NCBI RefSeq assembly: GCF_014490035.1
Contig: NZ_CP061008.1
Span: 4,092,001-4,156,000, forward strand
DNA from: Achromobacter xylosoxidans
Lineage (GTDB): Bacteria; Pseudomonadota; Gammaproteobacteria; Burkholderiales; Burkholderiaceae_B
Direction of reading: 5' to 3'
DNA length: 64,000 nucleotides
Shown here: one piece after another, positions 42,675 to 51,594 of the stretch
Layout: each line of letters opens with the position of its first letter
Numbering within the stretch: the first letter of the stretch is position 1
The notes under the pieces: model-generated
Seen by the model: the letters and a program-made list of their open reading frames with translations, nothing else
Database searches by the model: none
What the model was told of the DNA's origin: nothing
Position numbers and translations under genes: made by a program

Positions 42675-43589
42675 CTATGCGTTATTGCGACCCGGCTCGT
42701 GCGCCGCCGCCTGCATGCGCAACCATTGCGCCACGGCCTGGACAGGCGCCGAGGGCGGCCGGTCGGCGGGCATGGCCAGATGGTAGGTATGCCCGGCGAT
42801 CACCGGGCCGAAGGGCTGCACCAGATGGCCCGCTTCCAGCTCTTCCGCTATCAACGCCAGGCTGACCAGCGCCACGCCATGGCCGGCCACGGCCGCCTGT
42901 ATGGCATGGCCCTCATCGGAAAAACGCAGCTGGCTCGCCTGCCGCGGCAGGGAACGGCGCGCAACCTCGAACCAGCGCTCCCAGGTCGGATTGTCCGGAT
43001 GGGACCGCTTCCAGTTGAAACGGATCAACGGCACGCCGGCCAGATCGTCCGGTGAGGCCACGCCCAGCCGCGGATTCGCCACGGGCGCGAACCGGTCCGT
43101 GAACAGCGGCTGCGCGACGAGGCCCGGATACGGCCCGCGGCCATAGCGGATCGCGATGTCGACCGCGGCCGATCGCAGATCGACCACGTCGTCGCTGGCC
43201 TGCAACTGCAGGTCGATGCCGGGATGCTTGCCGCGGAAATCCGCCATGCGCGGCACCAGCCACTTCACCGTGAAGGCGTTGGTCGCGGAGATGGTCACCT
43301 GCATCCGCGTGCGCTGCTGCGTCAGGCGCGCCAGCGCCGCCTCGAAGGCATCGAAGCCATCCCGCAGCACGGGATAGAGCTGCGCGCCCGCCTCGGTCAG
43401 CGACACCCTGCGCACGTGACGATCGAACAGCACCAGCCCGGTCTGCGCTTCCAGCGCGCGGATCTGATGGCTGACGGCGGTCGGCGTCACGGCCAGTTCC
43501 TCGGCTGCGGCCTTGAAACTGCCCAGGCGCGCGGCGGCCTCGAATACGCGCAGTCCGGAGAGCGGAAGAGATCGGCGTTGCATGGTCAT
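42675..43589 (-). CDS. LysR-family regulator (GcvA-like) of the RidA/OYE unit
   Basis: A 304-residue LysR protein: LSGLRVFEAAARLGSFKAAA, LAVTPTAVSHQIRALE and VTISATNAFTVKWLVPRMAD, typical of the GcvA-like subgroup. A perfect T-N11-A palindrome lies directly next to its start codon. It is divergent from the RidA-like and old-yellow-enzyme genes and probably regulates them and itself. The effector is unknown. Confidence 0.9.
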   Translation of the reverse strand: MTMQRRSLPLSGLRVFEAAARLGSFKAAAEELAVTPTAVSHQIRALEAQTGLVLFDRHVRRVSLTEAGAQLYPVLRDGFDAFEAALARLTQQRTRMQVTISATNAFTVKWLVPRMADFRGKHPGIDLQLQASDDVVDLRSAAVDIAIRYGRGPYPGLVAQPLFTDRFAPVANPRLGVASPDDLAGVPLIRFNWKRSHPDNPTWERWFEVARRSLPRQASQLRFSDEGHAIQAAVAGHGVALVSLALIAEELEAGHLVQPFGPVIAGHTYHLAMPADRPPSAPVQAVAQWLRMQAAAHEPGRNNA

Positions 43590-43590
43590 G

Positions 43591-43607
43591 GATGAGATTT
43601 TCTCATC
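43591..43607. promoter_or_regulatory. Perfect LysR-box palindrome
   Basis: GATGAGA-TTT-TCTCATC has 7-base arms and contains TGAGATTTTCTCA, an exact T-N11-A LysR motif. It starts two bases upstream of the LysR gene's ATG, so binding there should block that gene while leaving room to activate the RidA/OYE promoter about 115 bases away. Confidence 0.65.
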
Positions 43608-43722
43608 TTATAGCTGATAAATGAACCTTTGTCAGCATCCCCGCATATTCCTACATTTACGACATGGATCAGCGATTTTCGCGCTGATTCACCTCCAAAC
43701 CATAAATGAAGGAAATCGCATC

Positions 43723-44118
43723 ATGCTACAGCGCGTCGTCACCCAGCCCGACAACTACGAACCCTTCCTGCTGTCGCAGGGCATCCAGTTCGGCAACCTG
43801 CTTTTCATCTCCGGCCAGGCGGGCGCCGGCGATGACGGCAAGATCGTCGAGGGCGGCTTTCTGGCTCAAGGCGAACAAGCCTTCCTGAACTTGCGCCGCG
43901 CGCTGGAAGCCGGCGGCTCCAGCCTGAAGGACGTCATCAAGGTCACCATCTTCGTCACCGACATGGGGCACTTCCAGGACGTGGTCACGCTGCGCCGCCG
44001 CCACTTCTCGGCCCCCTACCCCGCCGACACGATCGCCGAGATCAAGGCGCTCTACGACCCGGCCGCCATGATCGAGATCGAGGCCATCGCCGCCGTGCGT
44101 CCGCAGGAGGGCCGTTGA
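43723..44118 (+). CDS. RidA/YjgF-family protein lacking the canonical Arg
   Basis: A 131-residue RidA-family protein. AAGGAA precedes the ATG at 43723. The N-terminal LLFISGQAGAGDDGKI, FLNLRRALEAGGSSLKDVIK and MIEIEAIAAVR are family features. In RidA deaminases an Arg lies about 15 residues before the EIEAIA block and binds the imine acid; here that place reads DTIAEIKALY, so the Arg is absent. It therefore probably belongs to one of the other Rid subgroups and may not deaminate 2-aminoacrylate. It lies one base before the old-yellow-enzyme gene and is surely co-transcribed with it. Confidence 0.9.
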   Translation: MLQRVVTQPDNYEPFLLSQGIQFGNLLFISGQAGAGDDGKIVEGGFLAQGEQAFLNLRRALEAGGSSLKDVIKVTIFVTDMGHFQDVVTLRRRHFSAPYPADTIAEIKALYDPAAMIEIEAIAAVRPQEGR

Positions 44119-44119
44119 C

Positions 44120-45262
44120 ATGGGCGCGCTCGACTATCGTACGAACGATGCTGCGCAGGTCGGACTGTTCACGCCGCTACAGCTGGAAAGGGGCTTGACC
44201 CTGGCCAATCGTCTCGCCGTCGCCCCCATGACTCGAGTCAGCGCCACGGAAGATGGCCGCGCCACGTCGCAAATGGCCGATTACTACCAAGCCTTCGCGG
44301 CCGGCGGCTTCGGCCTGGTGATCACCGAGGGCATCTACACCGACCGGGCGCATGCGCAGGGCTACCTGTTCCAGCCCGGCCTGACCGACGACGCGCAGCG
44401 CGACGCCTGGCGCACCGTGGTCGACCGCGTGCACGCGCACGGCGGCCGCATCGTCGCGCAGCTCATGCATGCGGGCGCGCTGTCGCAGGGCAATCCTCAT
44501 TGCGGCACGCCCAAGGGTCCGTCGGCCGTACAGCCCAAGGGACAGCAAATGGCGTTCTATAGGGGCGACGGGCCGTACCGGATGCCTGAAGCCATGTCGG
44601 ACAAGGACATCGCAGAGGCCATCGACGGCTTTGCCCAGGCGGCGCGCAGGGCGCAGGAGGCCGGCTTCGACGGCGTCGAAATCCACGGCGCCAACGGCTA
44701 CCTGCTGGACCAGTTCCTCACCAGCTACACCAATCTGCGCGCGGACCGCTATGGCGGCAGCCTGGACAACCGGCTGCGCTTGACGGTGGAGGTCATCCAG
44801 GCCGTGCGCCGGGCTACCGGACCGCGCTATGTCGTGGGCGTGCGCAGCTCGCAGGGCAAGGTCAATGACTTCAGCCACAAGTGGGAAGGCGGCGAGGCCG
44901 ATGCGGCGCAGATCTACCGCACGCTGGGCGCGCAGCCCATCGACTACCTGCACACGACCGAGTTCGAGGCTTGGCGTCCGGCTTTTGGAGATCAGGGTCC
45001 AAGCCTCGCGGCATTGGCGCGGCAGCACGTTGCGGTCCCGGTACTAGCCAACGGGTCGCTGCATGACCCGATGGCGGCCGGCGGGATGATGGCGCGGCAG
45101 GAGGCAGACTTCGTCTCGCTCGGACGCGGCGCGCTGACGCATTCCGATTGGCCTGCAAGATTGCGCGCGGGCGCGGCGCTGGAGAGTTTTGATCGGGCGC
45201 TGCTGGCGCCGATTGCGGACCTGGCCAATGCGGCGCGACATCGTGGGGAACACCTGGAATGA
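44120..45262 (+). CDS. Old-yellow-enzyme family NADH:flavin oxidoreductase
   Basis: A 380-residue FMN-dependent TIM-barrel ene-reductase. Signatures: RLAVAPMTRVSATEDGRATS, GIVAQLMHAGAL-like text (RIVAQLMHAG), FDGVEIHGANGYLLDQFLTS, and RADRYGGSLDNRLRL, with ADFVSLGRGALTHSDWP near the phosphate site. It reduces activated alkenes, nitro compounds or quinones. It is tightly coupled to the RidA-like gene, and the pair is probably under the divergent LysR regulator. The substrate is unknown. Confidence 0.92.
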   Translation: MGALDYRTNDAAQVGLFTPLQLERGLTLANRLAVAPMTRVSATEDGRATSQMADYYQAFAAGGFGLVITEGIYTDRAHAQGYLFQPGLTDDAQRDAWRTVVDRVHAHGGRIVAQLMHAGALSQGNPHCGTPKGPSAVQPKGQQMAFYRGDGPYRMPEAMSDKDIAEAIDGFAQAARRAQEAGFDGVEIHGANGYLLDQFLTSYTNLRADRYGGSLDNRLRLTVEVIQAVRRATGPRYVVGVRSSQGKVNDFSHKWEGGEADAAQIYRTLGAQPIDYLHTTEFEAWRPAFGDQGPSLAALARQHVAVPVLANGSLHDPMAAGGMMARQEADFVSLGRGALTHSDWPARLRAGAALESFDRALLAPIADLANAARHRGEHLE

Positions 45263-45277
45263 CGATCCTATACAATT

Positions 45278-45296
45278 AGCAATCATTCCCATTAGC
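45278..45296 (+). promoter_or_regulatory. Candidate Fur box before the first FecI cassette
   Basis: AGCAATCATTCCCATTAGC matches 11 of 19 bases of the Fur consensus and contains CATT-type half-sites in overlapping registers. It ends 18 bases before the sigma-factor start. Iron control is normal for FecI genes, which raises the likelihood. Confidence 0.5.
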
Positions 45297-45314
45297 ATTT
45301 GAACGGAACCCCCC

Positions 45315-45827
45315 TTGCCCCCCGCCGACTTTGCCTCCTCCGACGATTTCGTCAGCCTGTATCGAGAGCATCACGGCTGGCTCGTGCAAATGCTGCGCCG
45401 CCGGCTCAGCGGCAATACCGAAAACGCCGCGGATCTGGCGCACGACACCTTCGAACGCGTCATGCGCAGCGAGTCGCGCGCGGCGTTTGCCGAGCCGCGC
45501 GGCTTTCTCACCACCGTCGCCAAGCGTCTTCTGATCGACCAGTCGCGCCGCCGCGCTGTGGAACAGGCCTATCTGGAAACGCTGGCATCGCGCAACGAGG
45601 CCGTCGAGCCCAGCCCCGAAACGCACGCGCTGGTGATGGAAGCGTTGAACGCCGTATGCCGCATGCTGGAGCAGTTGCCGCCACGGGCGCGCCGGGTCTT
45701 CGTGCTGGCGCAGGTGGAAGGCCTGCCCTACCGCGACATCGCCCGGCAACTCGATATTTCGGTGGCGGCCGTGCAGCGCGACATCGTCAAGGCCTGGGAG
45801 CATTGCTACGCGGTGCTGTACGCATGA
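45315..45827 (+). CDS. ECF sigma factor, FecI-like
   Basis: A 170-residue iron-starvation sigma factor. Region 2 (REHHGWLVQMLRRRLSGNTE, NAADLAHDTFERVM) and region 4 (LPPRARRVFVLAQVEGLPYR, DIARQLDISVAAVQRDI) match FecI. The start is taken as the TTG at 45315 because no ATG is available before region 2. It overlaps the FecR gene by four bases. It should transcribe the TonB-receptor gene downstream when its siderophore is present. Confidence 0.92.
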   Translation: MPPADFASSDDFVSLYREHHGWLVQMLRRRLSGNTENAADLAHDTFERVMRSESRAAFAEPRGFLTTVAKRLLIDQSRRRAVEQAYLETLASRNEAVEPSPETHALVMEALNAVCRMLEQLPPRARRVFVLAQVEGLPYRDIARQLDISVAAVQRDIVKAWEHCYAVLYA

Positions 45828-46783
45828 ACGCCGCCCAGGCCGAACGGCTGCATCCCGACATCATCAGGCAGGCGGCGCGATGGATGATGCGGACCGGGGA
45901 TGCCCCCGACGCGGCCACGCAGGCCGCCTGTGCGGCATGGCGCCAGGCAGACGTGCGCCACGAGCTCGCGTGGCAACGCCTCCAGGGCATCGGGCGCGAG
46001 ATCAATGCCACCACAGTATCCGAGGGCGCCGCCAGCCAGACCATCCTGCGCTACTGCGAACAGCGTTCGCGCCGCAGCGTCATGAAATGGGCGGCCGGCG
46101 GCTTCTGCCTGGGCACGTTGGCATGGGCGGGCGCGCGCGAGGGCTGGTGGGAAGGCAGCACCGTCTATCGCACCGCCACCGGCGAGCAGCGGACCATGAC
46201 CCTGCCCGACGGCACCCTCCTGACCCTGAACACCGATACCGCAGTGGCGCTGCGCTACGACGCGCAGCAACGCCGCGTCACACTGCGCAGCGGAGAAATC
46301 CTGATCGCGACGGCCGCGGATGGCGCTGGACGCCCCTTCAGCGTACAGACCCGGCACGGCCTGCTCACGCCGCTCGGCACGCGCTTTGCCGTGCGCCAAC
46401 TGGACGACAGCGATGGCTCGACGCGTCTTGCCGTCTTTGAAGGGGCTGTGCGCGTGGCCCCCGCCGGGCGGACCGTGCATGCCGGCGAACAGGCGGAATT
46501 CAACGACCGCACGCTGTCTCCCGCAACCCGGGTCGACGGCACCGAGCCTGCCTGGGCCGCAGGCATGCTGGTCGCGAACCGCATGCGGCTGGATCAGTTC
46601 CTCGCGGAACTGGGACGCTATCGCGTCGGCATCCTGCGCTGCGCCCCCAGGGTGGCGGACCTCGAAGTCACGGGGGCCTTCCGCATCGACAACACCGACC
46701 GGGCTCTGGAAGTGCTGGCCGGCGTACTCGACCTGAGGCTGCGATACCGCACGCGCTATTGGGTCAGCGTCGATCGCGCCTGA
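45824..46783 (+). CDS. FecR-like anti-sigma/sigma regulator
   Basis: A 319-residue FecR protein: N-terminal DUF4880 domain (ARWMMRTGDAPDAATQAACA, WRQADVRHELAWQRLQGIG), a single membrane helix near residue 90 (WAAGGFCLGTLAWAGA), then the periplasmic FecR domain (TLPDGTLLTLNTDTAVALRY, GEQAEFNDRTL) and a C-terminal STN-like part (FRIDNTDRALEVLAGVLDLR) that contacts the receptor's signalling domain. Coupled to the sigma gene by ATGA. It passes the receptor-occupied signal to the FecI protein. Confidence 0.92.
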   Translation: MNAAQAERLHPDIIRQAARWMMRTGDAPDAATQAACAAWRQADVRHELAWQRLQGIGREINATTVSEGAASQTILRYCEQRSRRSVMKWAAGGFCLGTLAWAGAREGWWEGSTVYRTATGEQRTMTLPDGTLLTLNTDTAVALRYDAQQRRVTLRSGEILIATAADGAGRPFSVQTRHGLLTPLGTRFAVRQLDDSDGSTRLAVFEGAVRVAPAGRTVHAGEQAEFNDRTLSPATRVDGTEPAWAAGMLVANRMRLDQFLAELGRYRVGILRCAPRVADLEVTGAFRIDNTDRALEVLAGVLDLRLRYRTRYWVSVDRA

Positions 46784-46923
46784 CGCACGGAGCCGCAACC
46801 CGGGCGCTCTCCCGGGAAATTTGTAACGCCAGCGAAGATTTTCGGATGTGGTTCGTTAGACATAGAGACAGACCCGAGGCGCCCGCGGTCTGGCCCTACC
46901 CATCGACGAACCAGGAAGCCCTC

Positions 46924-49401
46924 ATGGCCGCACGCCATACACCCTCTACTCTTGCCGCGCCCCAGACGCCCGGGGCTGGTCCGGCGCGCTTGCGCCTTGC
47001 CGTCCATCTGGCTCTGGCCGCAATGGCTCCATTCGCCGCGCCCGCCGCGTCCTGGGCTCAGCCCGCGACCGCGCAAGGGGTCGCTTTCGCCATCGCCCCT
47101 ACGACGCTGGATGAAGCGCTGGGCCAGTTCGGAGTCGCCGCCAACATCACCGTGGCCGCGTCGCCGACGCTGACCCGCGGGGTGATGACGCAAGGGCTTA
47201 CGGGCCGCTACACCGCGGAACAGGGCCTCACGCGCCTGCTTGCAGGCACGGGCCTGCAAGCCGTGGCCAACGCCAACGGAGAGGGTTATCACCTGCGCCG
47301 CATTCAGCAAGGAGACGCGACCACTCTCGCGCCAGTCACGGTGACGGGCATGGCCGACCCGGCCGTCACGGAAGGCACGGGCAGCTATACCAGCGGGATC
47401 GTGACCATAGGCAAGGGCGAGCAGACCCTGAAAGAGATCCCGCAGTCGGTCACAGTGGTGACGCGCCAGCGCATGGACGACCAGAACGCCAACACGCTGG
47501 ACGACGTGCTGGCCAACAGCACCGGCATGACGCTCTACAAGAGCCCGATGGGCGGAAACTATGTGTTCTCGCGCGGCTTCCGGGTCGACAGCTATCAGTT
47601 CGACGGCGTCAACCGCGCGTTCTATTACCCCCAGGCCAACAGCTTCACCAGCAGCACCGTGATCCTGGACCGCGTGGAAATCATCCGCGGCGCCACCGGC
47701 CTGCTGCAGGGCGCCGGTTCGCCCAGCGCCGCGGTCAACCTGGTGCGCAAGCGCCCACTGGCCGAAAACCAGGTGCAGCTGTTGGCCAGCGGCGGCTCCT
47801 GGAACAACTATCGCGCCGACATCGATGCGACCGGCCCCTTGAACGCGTCAGGCTCCCTGCGCGGCCGCGCCGTGGCCAGCTACAACGACCGGGAATACTT
47901 CTACGACAACGCCGACAGCCGCACCGGCGTGCTGTACGGCGTACTGAGCTACGACCTGGGACCCGCCACCACCTTGACCGGCGGCATCAGCTACGAAGAA
48001 CTGCGATCCACGCCGTTCTTCCACGGCCTGCCCCACTACACCAACGGCGACGACATCGGGCTGAAGCGTTCGACCTCGCTCTCGCAAGACTGGAACCGCT
48101 GGAACGGCAAGCAGACCACGGTGTTCGCCGAACTCGCGCACCGCTTCAACCAGGACTGGTCGCTGAAACTTACCGGGACTTCCACCCAGGAGTCCAACGA
48201 TTCCAAATACGCCTTCACCGAAGGCGCGGTCAATCCGGCCACCGGGCTCGGGCCGACGATGTACGCCGGCATCTTCGATTTCTCCACGCACAACAAGGCG
48301 CTCAACCTGGACGTGGACGGCGCGTTTGAGGCGCTGGGCCGCAAGCACTCGATCAGCGTGGGCGCCAGCATCAACGAACTGACCAGCAAGAACGATTTCG
48401 CGACTGCGCGCCTGAACCGCGCCGTGAACGTCTGGGATCCGGATCACCACGTGCCCGAACCCACGGATGACTGGCTGCGCGAGAACGCCTACCGCGGTGC
48501 CGCGACCGTCATCACGATGAAGCAGACCGGCGTCTACGGCGTCGGCCGCTTCAAGTTGGCCGATCCGTTGACGCTGGTAGCGGGCGCCCGCGTCAGCTGG
48601 TACGAGAACACCGGCAAGTACCGGGACGATGGCAAGCAGTACACCGACCCCTACAAGGAAAATGGCGTCGTCACGCCCTACGGCGGCCTGATCTACGCCT
48701 TCAATCCCCAGTGGTCCGGCTACGTCAGCTTTGCGGAGATCTTCGAACCGCAGAACGCCGTGGACGCGTCGGGCCAGATACTGGACCCCATCCTGGGCAA
48801 GAACTATGAAGCGGGCATCAAGGGCGAGCTGCTCGACGGCCGGGTCAACGCCTCGGTCGCCCTCTTCCGCGTCGACCAGAAGAACCGCGCCCAGCAAGAC
48901 CTGGTCAGCGCATGCTCCGTGGGCGACATCTGCTATCTGTCCAGCGGCAAGGTGCGCAGCCAGGGCGTGGACGCCGAAATCAGCGGCGAGGTGGCCCCCG
49001 GCTGGCAGCTGTTTGCCGGCTACACCTTCAACACCCTGAAGTTCCTGGACGACACCGAGGTATCCAGCACCAACTTCGGACGCACGGTAACGCCCAAGCA
49101 CATCCTGCGCCTGTGGTCCGACTACCGCCTGCCCGGCGAATGGTCGGCATGGACCTTGGGCGGCGGCGTGAACTACCAGACCGGCAGCTACACGGAAACC
49201 CGCTCGGTGCGGGTCTCGCAGGCGCCTTACGCCGTCTGGAATGCGCGCATCGGCTACAAGATCAACAAGAACTGGTCGGCGGCATTGAACGTCAACAACC
49301 TGTTCGACAAGACCTACTACCAGACGATAGGCGCGCCGGGATGGGGCAGCTTCTATGGTGAACCGCGCAACGCGACGCTGACGGTACGCGGGACCTTCTG
49401 A
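46924..49401 (+). CDS. TonB-dependent siderophore receptor with signalling domain
   Basis: An 825-residue outer-membrane transducer. A signal peptide ends near AASWAQ; residues about 50-130 form the STN signalling domain (FAIAPTTLDEALGQFGVAAN); a TonB-box-like VTVTGMA precedes the plug (EIPQSVTVVTRQRMDDQNAN), and the 22-stranded barrel ends in the outer-membrane signature TLTVRGTF. AGGAAG precedes the ATG. The FpvA/FoxA/FhuE-like plug text (VEIIRGATGLLQGAGSPSAA) fits a ferric hydroxamate or mixed siderophore, but the ligand cannot be fixed. It is the output of the FecI-FecR pair upstream. Confidence 0.93.
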   Translation: MAARHTPSTLAAPQTPGAGPARLRLAVHLALAAMAPFAAPAASWAQPATAQGVAFAIAPTTLDEALGQFGVAANITVAASPTLTRGVMTQGLTGRYTAEQGLTRLLAGTGLQAVANANGEGYHLRRIQQGDATTLAPVTVTGMADPAVTEGTGSYTSGIVTIGKGEQTLKEIPQSVTVVTRQRMDDQNANTLDDVLANSTGMTLYKSPMGGNYVFSRGFRVDSYQFDGVNRAFYYPQANSFTSSTVILDRVEIIRGATGLLQGAGSPSAAVNLVRKRPLAENQVQLLASGGSWNNYRADIDATGPLNASGSLRGRAVASYNDREYFYDNADSRTGVLYGVLSYDLGPATTLTGGISYEELRSTPFFHGLPHYTNGDDIGLKRSTSLSQDWNRWNGKQTTVFAELAHRFNQDWSLKLTGTSTQESNDSKYAFTEGAVNPATGLGPTMYAGIFDFSTHNKALNLDVDGAFEALGRKHSISVGASINELTSKNDFATARLNRAVNVWDPDHHVPEPTDDWLRENAYRGAATVITMKQTGVYGVGRFKLADPLTLVAGARVSWYENTGKYRDDGKQYTDPYKENGVVTPYGGLIYAFNPQWSGYVSFAEIFEPQNAVDASGQILDPILGKNYEAGIKGELLDGRVNASVALFRVDQKNRAQQDLVSACSVGDICYLSSGKVRSQGVDAEISGEVAPGWQLFAGYTFNTLKFLDDTEVSSTNFGRTVTPKHILRLWSDYRLPGEWSAWTLGGGVNYQTGSYTETRSVRVSQAPYAVWNARIGYKINKNWSAALNVNNLFDKTYYQTIGAPGWGSFYGEPRNATLTVRGTF

Positions 49402-49423
49402 TAGGGGGAAACGATTAAGTAGA

Positions 49424-49446
49424 ATGGTTTTATCTCAATAAACCAT
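49424..49446. promoter_or_regulatory. Inverted repeat upstream of metR
   Basis: ATGGTTT-N9-AAACCAT lies 12 bases before the metR start, followed by ATGAA-TT-TTCAT (49445-49456). Either could be a site for MetR autoregulation; the first could also be a weak terminator for the receptor gene, but it lacks a T-run. Confidence 0.45.
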
Positions 49447-49457
49447 GAATTTTCATC

Positions 49458-50348
49458 ATGCTTGATCGTATCCATCTATCCATCGTGCAGGAGGTCGAAA
49501 AGCAGGGTTCGCTGACTGCCGCCGCAGGCGTCCTGCACGTGACGCAGTCGGCCCTGAGCCACAGCATGAAGAAGCTGGAGCAGCAACTGGGGACCGACAT
49601 CTGGCTGCGTGAAGGCCGCAGCCTGCGACTCACCCAAGCCGGTCAATACCTGTTGGCGGTGGCCAACCGGGTGTTGCCGCAACTGGCTCTGGCCGAAGAG
49701 CGTCTGCGCCAGTTCGCCCAGGGAGAGCGCGGGTCGCTGCGCATCGGCATGGAATGCCATCCCTGCTACCAGTGGCTGCTGAAGATCGTCTCCCCGTATC
49801 TGGCGGCCTGGCCGGATGTGGACGTGGATGTGAAGCAGAAATTCCAGTTCGGGGGCATCGGGGCGCTGTTCGGCTACGAAATCGACCTGCTGGTCACACC
49901 CGATCCGCTGAACAAGCCCGGACTCGTGTTCGAGCCTGTATTCGACTACGAACAGGTGCTGGTCGTCGCTGGCAACCATCCTCTCGCCCGGGAGGAGTAC
50001 GTCACCCCCAAACAACTCTCCAACGAAGTGCTGGTGGCCTATCCGGTGCCGGTCGACAGGCTCGACATCTACAACATGTTCCTGACGCCGGCCGGCATCA
50101 CGCCCAGGCGGCACAAGGCCATCGAGACCACGGACATCATGCTGCAGATGGTCGCCAGCGGCCGCGGGGTGGCGGCGTTGCCACGCTGGCTGGTGCTGGA
50201 GTACGCGGACACCATGAATGTGGTGCCAGTCCGGCTGGGCAAGAAAGGCATTGCCAAGCACATTTATCTGGGCGCTCGCGAGGCGGACGTGGGAATCGAC
50301 TACCTGCGTGCATTCATTGAACAAGCCAAAAGGCCCGCCGCGGCTTGA
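49458..50348 (+). CDS. metR: MetR-like LysR regulator of methionine synthesis
   Basis: A 296-residue LysR regulator. Beyond the helix-turn-helix (GSLTAAAGVLHVTQSALSHS) the effector domain carries MetR-specific text: RIGMECHPCYQWLLKIVSPY, FDYEQVLVVAGNHPLA, VAYPVPVDRLDIYNMFLTPA and LQMVASGRGVAALPRW. MetR proteins sense homocysteine and activate methionine synthase genes. It lies directly upstream of the mesX-mesD-reductase genes on the same strand, with candidate sites in the 236-base gap. The start at 49458 has only weak ribosome-site support. Confidence 0.88.
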   Translation: MLDRIHLSIVQEVEKQGSLTAAAGVLHVTQSALSHSMKKLEQQLGTDIWLREGRSLRLTQAGQYLLAVANRVLPQLALAEERLRQFAQGERGSLRIGMECHPCYQWLLKIVSPYLAAWPDVDVDVKQKFQFGGIGALFGYEIDLLVTPDPLNKPGLVFEPVFDYEQVLVVAGNHPLAREEYVTPKQLSNEVLVAYPVPVDRLDIYNMFLTPAGITPRRHKAIETTDIMLQMVASGRGVAALPRWLVLEYADTMNVVPVRLGKKGIAKHIYLGAREADVGIDYLRAFIEQAKRPAAA

Positions 50349-50417
50349 TTCTTCACGGTAGCGTCTGCTCGCCAGGCGGTCGGATCCGAGACCGATCGAC
50401 CGCAAATCCATCCATGA

Positions 50418-50448
50418 ATGAAGCTAATGGCTTCATGAGATCAATTCA
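50418..50448. promoter_or_regulatory. Candidate MetR sites upstream of mesX
   Basis: ATGAAGC-TAATG-GCTTCAT (50418-50436) is a perfect 7-base inverted repeat, and TGAG-ATCAA-TTCA (50436-50448) differs by one base from the MetR consensus TGAA-N5-TTCA. They lie about 135-165 bases before mesX, a usual distance for LysR-type activation. Confidence 0.55.
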
Positions 50449-50584
50449 CTTTTATTCATGGATAGCCCGACATAAACTACGCCTCCTATATCGTCAATGT
50501 CAAGACTGCTGAATAAAAAAAGCAGCGCTGAAAAAGCAGGAAATAGACGCGGGTTTTATCCAGGATTCAGGGCAGCAGAGCACC

Positions 50585-51568
50585 ATGAGTAACGAGTTTG
50601 CATTTGCCATCAAGAGCATTTGTTTCGATGAGGACTATCGTCCTTCAGACAATACGCGGATCACGACCAACTTCGCCAATCTGGCCAGGGGCACGAGTCG
50701 CCAGGAGAACCTGCGCAACACCCTCCGGATGATTGACAATCGCTTCAATGCCTTGGCGCATTGGGACAATCCCAAGGGCGACCGCTATGCCGTCAACCTT
50801 GAGATCATTTCCGTCGAGATGAGCATAGACGGCGCAAGCAGCGGCAATGCCCTCCCCTTGATCGAAATACTGAAGACCAGCATCGTCGACAGCAAGACCA
50901 ACGAGCGCATTGAAGGCATCGTAGGAAATAACTTCTCCTCGTATGTGCGGGATTACGACTTCAGCGTGCTGCTGCTGGAACACACCAAGAATCAAGCCAC
51001 GTTCAGCACTCCGGACAATTTTGGAGACCTCCACGGCAAGCTGTTCAAGTGCTTTGTAAATTCAAGCACTTACAAAGAGCACTTCAGCAAGCCGCCCGTC
51101 ATATGCCTGAGCGTATCCAGCAGCAAGACCTATCATCGGACTGAAAATCAGCATCCTGTATTGGGCGTGGAATACCAGCAGGATGAATACTCGCTGACGG
51201 ATGAATATTTCAAGAAGATGGGGATGAAGGTTCGTTACTTCATGCCGCCGAACAGCGCCGCGCCCTTGGCTTTTTATTTTTCCGGCGATTTGCTGAGCGA
51301 CTACACCAATCTTGAGCTCATCAGCACCATCAGCACGATGGACACTTTCCAGAAGATTTACCGGCCAGAGATCTACAACGCGAATTCCGCGGCCGGAAGA
51401 TCCTATCAGCCCAGTTTGAAGCACCAGGATTATTCGTTGACCCGGATTGTCTATGACCGAGAGGAGCGTAGCCAGCTGGCTATAGAGCAGGGACGGTTTG
51501 TCGAAGAGCATTTCATCAAACCATACCAGGCGATTCTTGAGCAGTGGTCCGCAAACACCCCTCTTTGA
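50585..51568 (+). CDS. mesX: DUF1852 protein MesX, partner of folate-independent methionine synthase
   Basis: A 327-residue soluble protein (MSNEFAFAIKSICFDEDYRP, then NTRITTNFANLARGTSRQEN and LRNTLRMIDNRFNALAHWDN) of the DUF1852 family. In the MesD system this protein is required, together with oxygen, for a core methionine synthase to make methionine without folate; it is thought to be an oxygenase or to supply the methyl group. The gene is 26 bases before mesD and downstream of metR, with a flavin reductase gene following, which matches the known set. The base composition is slightly less GC-rich than its neighbours. The name rests on family recognition and context. Confidence 0.88.
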   Translation: MSNEFAFAIKSICFDEDYRPSDNTRITTNFANLARGTSRQENLRNTLRMIDNRFNALAHWDNPKGDRYAVNLEIISVEMSIDGASSGNALPLIEILKTSIVDSKTNERIEGIVGNNFSSYVRDYDFSVLLLEHTKNQATFSTPDNFGDLHGKLFKCFVNSSTYKEHFSKPPVICLSVSSSKTYHRTENQHPVLGVEYQQDEYSLTDEYFKKMGMKVRYFMPPNSAAPLAFYFSGDLLSDYTNLELISTISTMDTFQKIYRPEIYNANSAAGRSYQPSLKHQDYSLTRIVYDREERSQLAIEQGRFVEEHFIKPYQAILEQWSANTPL

Positions 51569-51594
51569 TCATCAAAAGCACCAAGGCATCTATT

